From contig CAAECI010000029.1 of NCBI GenBank assembly GCA_900754255.1, positions 1 to 16,637 on the forward strand: a stretch of DNA of 16,637 nt, written 5' to 3'. How positions within the stretch are numbered: position 1 is the stretch's first letter; every line of letters begins with the position of its first letter. This stretch comes from an uncultured Succinivibrio sp. Lineage in GTDB: Bacteria > Pseudomonadota > Gammaproteobacteria > Enterobacterales > Succinivibrionaceae. Made by a program: the position numbers and the translations under genes. Positions 13,785 through 16,637 of this stretch are shown one piece after another. Under the pieces are notes generated by a model, which searched no databases, had not been told where the DNA came from, and saw nothing but the letters and a program-made list of their open reading frames with translations.

Positions 13785-16373
13785 ATGCGTCTTGACAGAT
13801 TTACAGCCAAATTTCAGGAAGCTCTGGCTGATGCGCAATCTCTTGCGGTCGGCCATGACAACCAGTTCATCGAGCCCGTTCATATTATGTCCGCCCTGCT
13901 TTCGCAGGATGACGGAACGGTAAGGCCGCTTATTACGCTTGCCGGATCCGATCCCAAAGCGCTGGATATCCTTATCAATCAGGCAGTCGAAAAGTTACCG
14001 CAGGTCAAGGGGGCTGGCGGAGATTTACAGATTTCACCTCAGACAGGACGACTATTGAACGTTTGTGATCGTTTGGCACAGCAAAACGGTGATAAATTCA
14101 TTTCCTCGGAAATGTTTGTCCTAGCTGCAGCGGAAGGAGATCCTGATTTAAAGGAAATATTCAAACGCTGTAACCTTTCTTTAGAAAAAGTTAACAAGGC
14201 TTTGAAGGAAATTCGTCAGGGACAGAATGTAGAGGATGAAAATGCCGAAAGCAACCGCGGGGCTCTTAAGAAATACTGTATTGATTTGACTGAACAGGCT
14301 GAAAAAGGGAAGCTTGATCCTGTTATTGGGCGTGACGAAGAGATCAGAAGAACCATGCAGGTTTTGCAACGTCGCACCAAAAACAATCCCGTGCTGATAG
14401 GTGAACCCGGTGTTGGTAAAACGGCTATCGTTGAGGGCTTGGCTCAACGTATAGTAAAGGGCGAGGTTCCTGAGGGACTTAGGAATAAACGTGTGCTGTC
14501 GTTGGACCTTGGCGCTTTGATTGCGGGAGCTAAATACCGCGGAGAGTTTGAAGAACGCCTTAAGGGAGTATTGAATGATTTAGCCAAGGAAGAAGGAAGA
14601 GTTATCCTTTTTATTGATGAGTTGCATACTGTTGTCGGTGCCGGCAAGAGCGAGGGCTCAATGGATGCCGGTAATATGCTGAAACCGGCTTTGGCACGCG
14701 GTGCTTTGCATTGTGTTGGTGCTACGACCTTGAATGAATACCGCCAATATATTGAAAAGGATGCGGCATTGGAACGCAGATTTCAAAAGGTTTTCGTAGC
14801 AGAACCATCTGTGGAAAACACTATTGCAATTTTGCGCGGTCTTAAAGAGCGATACGAGATCCATCACCATGTGCAGATCACTGATCCGGCTATTGTTGCA
14901 GCGGCTACATTATCCAACCGATATATAACGGATCGTCAGTTGCCGGATAAAGCCATAGATCTTATCGATGAAGCAGCCGCTTCCATAAGATTGCAGATCG
15001 ATTCGAAGCCTGAGCCGTTGGATCGACTCGATCACAAACTTATCCAGCTTAAGATGGAGCGTCAGGCTTTGTCAAAAGAAAAGGATGATGCCAGCTTAAA
15101 GCGTTTGGCTGATTTGGATAAGGAAATTTCCGATCAGGAGCGTGAGTATTCACGTTTAAATGAGATTTGGAAACACGAGAAAATGCAACTGGAGGGTACA
15201 CAGAAGCTTAAGATCAAGCTGGATGAAGCCCGTCACCAATTTGAAGTTGCCAAGCGTTCTGGTGATCTGGCCAGAATGAGTGAGTTGCAGTACGGAACTA
15301 TTCCTGAATTACAAAAACAGGTTGAAGAGAGCAGTAAGGCTAAATCTCAAGACAGCGAAAATATGGAGTTGGTGCGTGATAAGGTCACCGATACCGAAAT
15401 AGCCGAGGTTGTCTCCAGAGCAACGGGGATTCCTGTTGCGAAAATGCTGGAAGGGGAGCGAGCCAAGCTTTTACATATGGAGGAAGCATTGCATAAGCGC
15501 GTTATCGGGCAGGATGAAGCGGTCGATGCAATTGCTAACGCCATCAGACGTTCACGGGCTGGATTGTCGGATCCTAACCGTCCTATAGGCTCGTTCCTAT
15601 TTATGGGGCCTACCGGCGTAGGTAAGACTGAACTTTCAAAGGCCGTGGCGGAGTTTTTGTTCGATACCGAAAAAGCTATGGTTCGCATAGATATGTCGGA
15701 ATTTATGGAAAAGTACTCGGTTTCGCGTTTGGTCGGAGCTCCCCCGGGATATGTAGGGTATGAGCAGGGCGGTTATTTAACAGAAGCTGTAAGACGTCGT
15801 CCTTATTCGGTGATCCTGCTAGATGAGATCGAAAAGGCTCACCCCGACGTATTCAACATTCTGTTGCAGGTTTTGGATGACGGCCGTTTAACTGACGGTC
15901 AGGGACGCACTGTTGACTTTAAGAATACTGTGATCATTATGACTTCGAACCTAGGGTCGCAGATGATTCAGGAGGAAGCCGGAAAGAGTGATTACAATAC
16001 CGTAAAGAACAAACTGATGACCGTACTTGAACAGCATTTCAAGCCGGAGTTCTTAAACCGTATCGATGAGACTGTTGTGTTCCATCCTTTGACCCATGAG
16101 AACATCAAGGCCATAGCTTCCATTCAGTTTAAGACCTTGGAGGATCGAATGAAGTCCAACGGTTATGACATAACCATATCGAAGGAGCTTGCGGATTATG
16201 CGGCTACAGTAGGCTTTGATCCGGTATTCGGAGCACGTCCTTTGCGCAGGGTAATTCAAAACGAGATTGCCGATCCTCTTTCACAGATGTTGCTGTCGGG
16301 GAAGGTTGTTACCGGCAAAAACTATGAGTTGCAACTAGATGCTAACAAGCATCTGATTGTAAAGGAAAAATAG
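13785..16373 (+). CDS. clpB: Protein disaggregase ClpB (Hsp100)
   Basis: ClpB is a hexameric AAA+ machine that pulls proteins out of aggregates together with DnaK/DnaJ/GrpE. The protein has 862 residues (E. coli 857). Domains in order: N-terminal Clp repeat domain (1-145), NBD1 with Walker A GEPGVGKT at 206-213 and Walker B LFIDELH, the long coiled-coil M domain (about 410-530) that separates ClpB from ClpA, and NBD2 with Walker A GPTGVGKT at 608-615 and [12 protein letters not shown]. The pore loop [13 protein letters not shown] is in NBD1 and GYVGYEQGG in NBD2. The Shine-Dalgarno GGAGG (13774-13778) is six bases before the ATG. A sigma-32-like promoter upstream indicates heat-shock control. 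A terminator and a stable-RNA promoter follow. Confidence 0.98.
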   Translation: MRLDRFTAKFQEALADAQSLAVGHDNQFIEPVHIMSALLSQDDGTVRPLITLAGSDPKALDILINQAVEKLPQVKGAGGDLQISPQTGRLLNVCDRLAQQNGDKFISSEMFVLAAAEGDPDLKEIFKRCNLSLEKVNKALKEIRQGQNVEDENAESNRGALKKYCIDLTEQAEKGKLDPVIGRDEEIRRTMQVLQRRTKNNPVLIGEPGVGKTAIVEGLAQRIVKGEVPEGLRNKRVLSLDLGALIAGAKYRGEFEERLKGVLNDLAKEEGRVILFIDELHTVVGAGKSEGSMDAGNMLKPALARGALHCVGATTLNEYRQYIEKDAALERRFQKVFVAEPSVENTIAILRGLKERYEIHHHVQITDPAIVAAATLSNRYITDRQLPDKAIDLIDEAAASIRLQIDSKPEPLDRLDHKLIQLKMERQALSKEKDDASLKRLADLDKEISDQEREYSRLNEIWKHEKMQLEGTQKLKIKLDEARHQFEVAKRSGDLARMSELQYGTIPELQKQVEESSKAKSQDSENMELVRDKVTDTEIAEVVSRATGIPVAKMLEGERAKLLHMEEALHKRVIGQDEAVDAIANAIRRSRAGLSDPNRPIGSFLFMGPTGVGKTELSKAVAEFLFDTEKAMVRIDMSEFMEKYSVSRLVGAPPGYVGYEQGGYLTEAVRRRPYSVILLDEIEKAHPDVFNILLQVLDDGRLTDGQGRTVDFKNTVIIMTSNLGSQMIQEEAGKSDYNTVKNKLMTVLEQHFKPEFLNRIDETVVFHPLTHENIKAIASIQFKTLEDRMKSNGYDITISKELADYAATVGFDPVFGARPLRRVIQNEIADPLSQMLLSGKVVTGKNYELQLDANKHLIVKEK

Positions 16374-16416
16374 TATTGAAACAGGCCGTTAATGCTTGAT
16401 ATTTTAATAGACAGGG

Positions 16417-16462
16417 CAGCGTAGGTTTTGCAGTTTAATAAAAACTTACGCTGTTTTATTTT
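16417..16462 (+). terminator. Rho-independent terminator after clpB
   Basis: CAGCGTAGGTTTT (16417-16429) pairs with AAAACTTACGCTG (16441-16453) over 13 bp with one G-U pair, followed by TTTTATTTT (16454-16462). It lies 44 bases after the clpB stop and shields the promoter downstream. Confidence 0.85.
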
Positions 16463-16479
16463 GGGGTAAAAATCATTTT

Positions 16480-16589
16480 TAAATTTTAAATATAAATTTA
16501 TATATAGATCAAATATATAAATAAGAAAGTTAAAAGTATAAAAAAAATTATTAAAAAAATGTTGACAGCCATCAATAAGGGTCTATAAT
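16480..16589 (+). promoter_or_regulatory. Strong stable-RNA (probably rRNA P1) promoter with AT-rich upstream element
   Basis: A perfect TTGACA (16562-16567) and a perfect TATAAT (16584-16589) are separated by 16 bases, the spacing of E. coli rrn P1 promoters. About 80 bases of nearly pure A/T (16480-16560) lie directly upstream, ending in A-tracts like an UP element. In E. coli, clpB is followed by a 16S rRNA gene (rrsG), so synteny supports an rrn operon. A tRNA operon is the main alternative, because no rRNA is inside the window. Confidence 0.75.
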
Positions 16590-16596
16590 GCATCCT

Positions 16597-16637
16597 CGTT
16601 GTCGCGAGACAGCCTCTTAGCTGAACGGTAAGAGAAA
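16597..16637 (+). other. Start of a structured stable-RNA leader
   Basis: Shortly after the promoter come two hairpins: GTTGTC-GCGA-GACAGC, with a GNRA tetraloop (16598-16613), and CTCTTA/TAAGAG (16615-16635). The AAGAGAAA near the end recalls the E. coli rrn leader between P1 and P2. The boxA and 16S would lie beyond the window. I do not see a tRNA that fits. Confidence 0.45.

Noticed and set aside
15347..15688. 113-codon minus-strand frame within clpB
   Set aside because: It is antisense to the start of ClpB NBD2 and shows only shadow-type composition.
16597..16637. Possible tRNA gene start (AGCTGAACGGTAAGAG resembles a D-arm)
   Set aside because: The preceding bases do not give a 7-base acceptor strand with U8, and the window ends before any anticodon arm; a leader hairpin is the simpler reading.
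1..16637. CRISPR array, prophage, toxin-antitoxin or defence cassette
   Set aside because: No regularly spaced direct repeats, integrase, phage genes or small paired ORFs were seen; apart from the two insertion remnants all coding space is housekeeping.

Overview
The window is chromosomal housekeeping DNA of a gammaproteobacterium. The evidence is the gene blocks also known from E. coli (dnaB-alr; prfB-lysS; djlA with rluA; bamD divergent from rluD-pgeF-clpB, then a stable-RNA promoter), a programmed-frameshift prfB almost identical to the E. coli site, and protein lengths close to the E. coli orthologues. It is not an enteric: it has the AmgK-MurU cell-wall recycling pair, which E. coli lacks, and its codon use is AT-leaning. 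A Succinivibrionaceae/Aeromonadales-like relative is my guess from general feel only.

Layout: 1-194 is non-coding, with a hairpin and, on the minus strand, a boxA-like stretch resembling an rRNA leader. 195-2760 holds dnaB and alr. 2761-3172 has no intact gene: it holds a decayed IS200/IS605-type insertion (minus strand) and the prfB promoter. 3173-10022 is a tight seven-gene run, prfB-lysS-dapA-trmB-amgK-murU-djlA, with small gaps or overlaps throughout. rluA and bamD follow on the minus strand. 11761-13456 is rluD-pgeF. 13457-13784 carries a second insertion remnant, in the opposite orientation, and a heat-shock-like promoter for clpB (13785-16373). The last 264 bases hold the clpB terminator, an AT-rich tract and a strong promoter that probably starts an rRNA operon.

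Themes: translation (RF2, LysRS, TrmB, RluA, RluD), envelope building and repair (Alr, DapA, AmgK, MurU, PgeF, BamD), replication (DnaB) and protein quality control (DjlA, ClpB). AmgK, MurU and PgeF together suggest peptidoglycan salvage and proofreading; Alr and DapA feed D-alanine and diaminopimelate into the same polymer.

The least ordinary content is the pair of related non-coding segments at about 2781-2884 (minus) and 13507-13610 (plus). They are about 80% alike by eye, keep matching hairpins through G-U substitutions, and end in a TTAC-type tail, as expected for right ends and guide-RNA (omega RNA) scaffolds of IS200/IS605 elements. No intact transposase or TnpB is present in the window.
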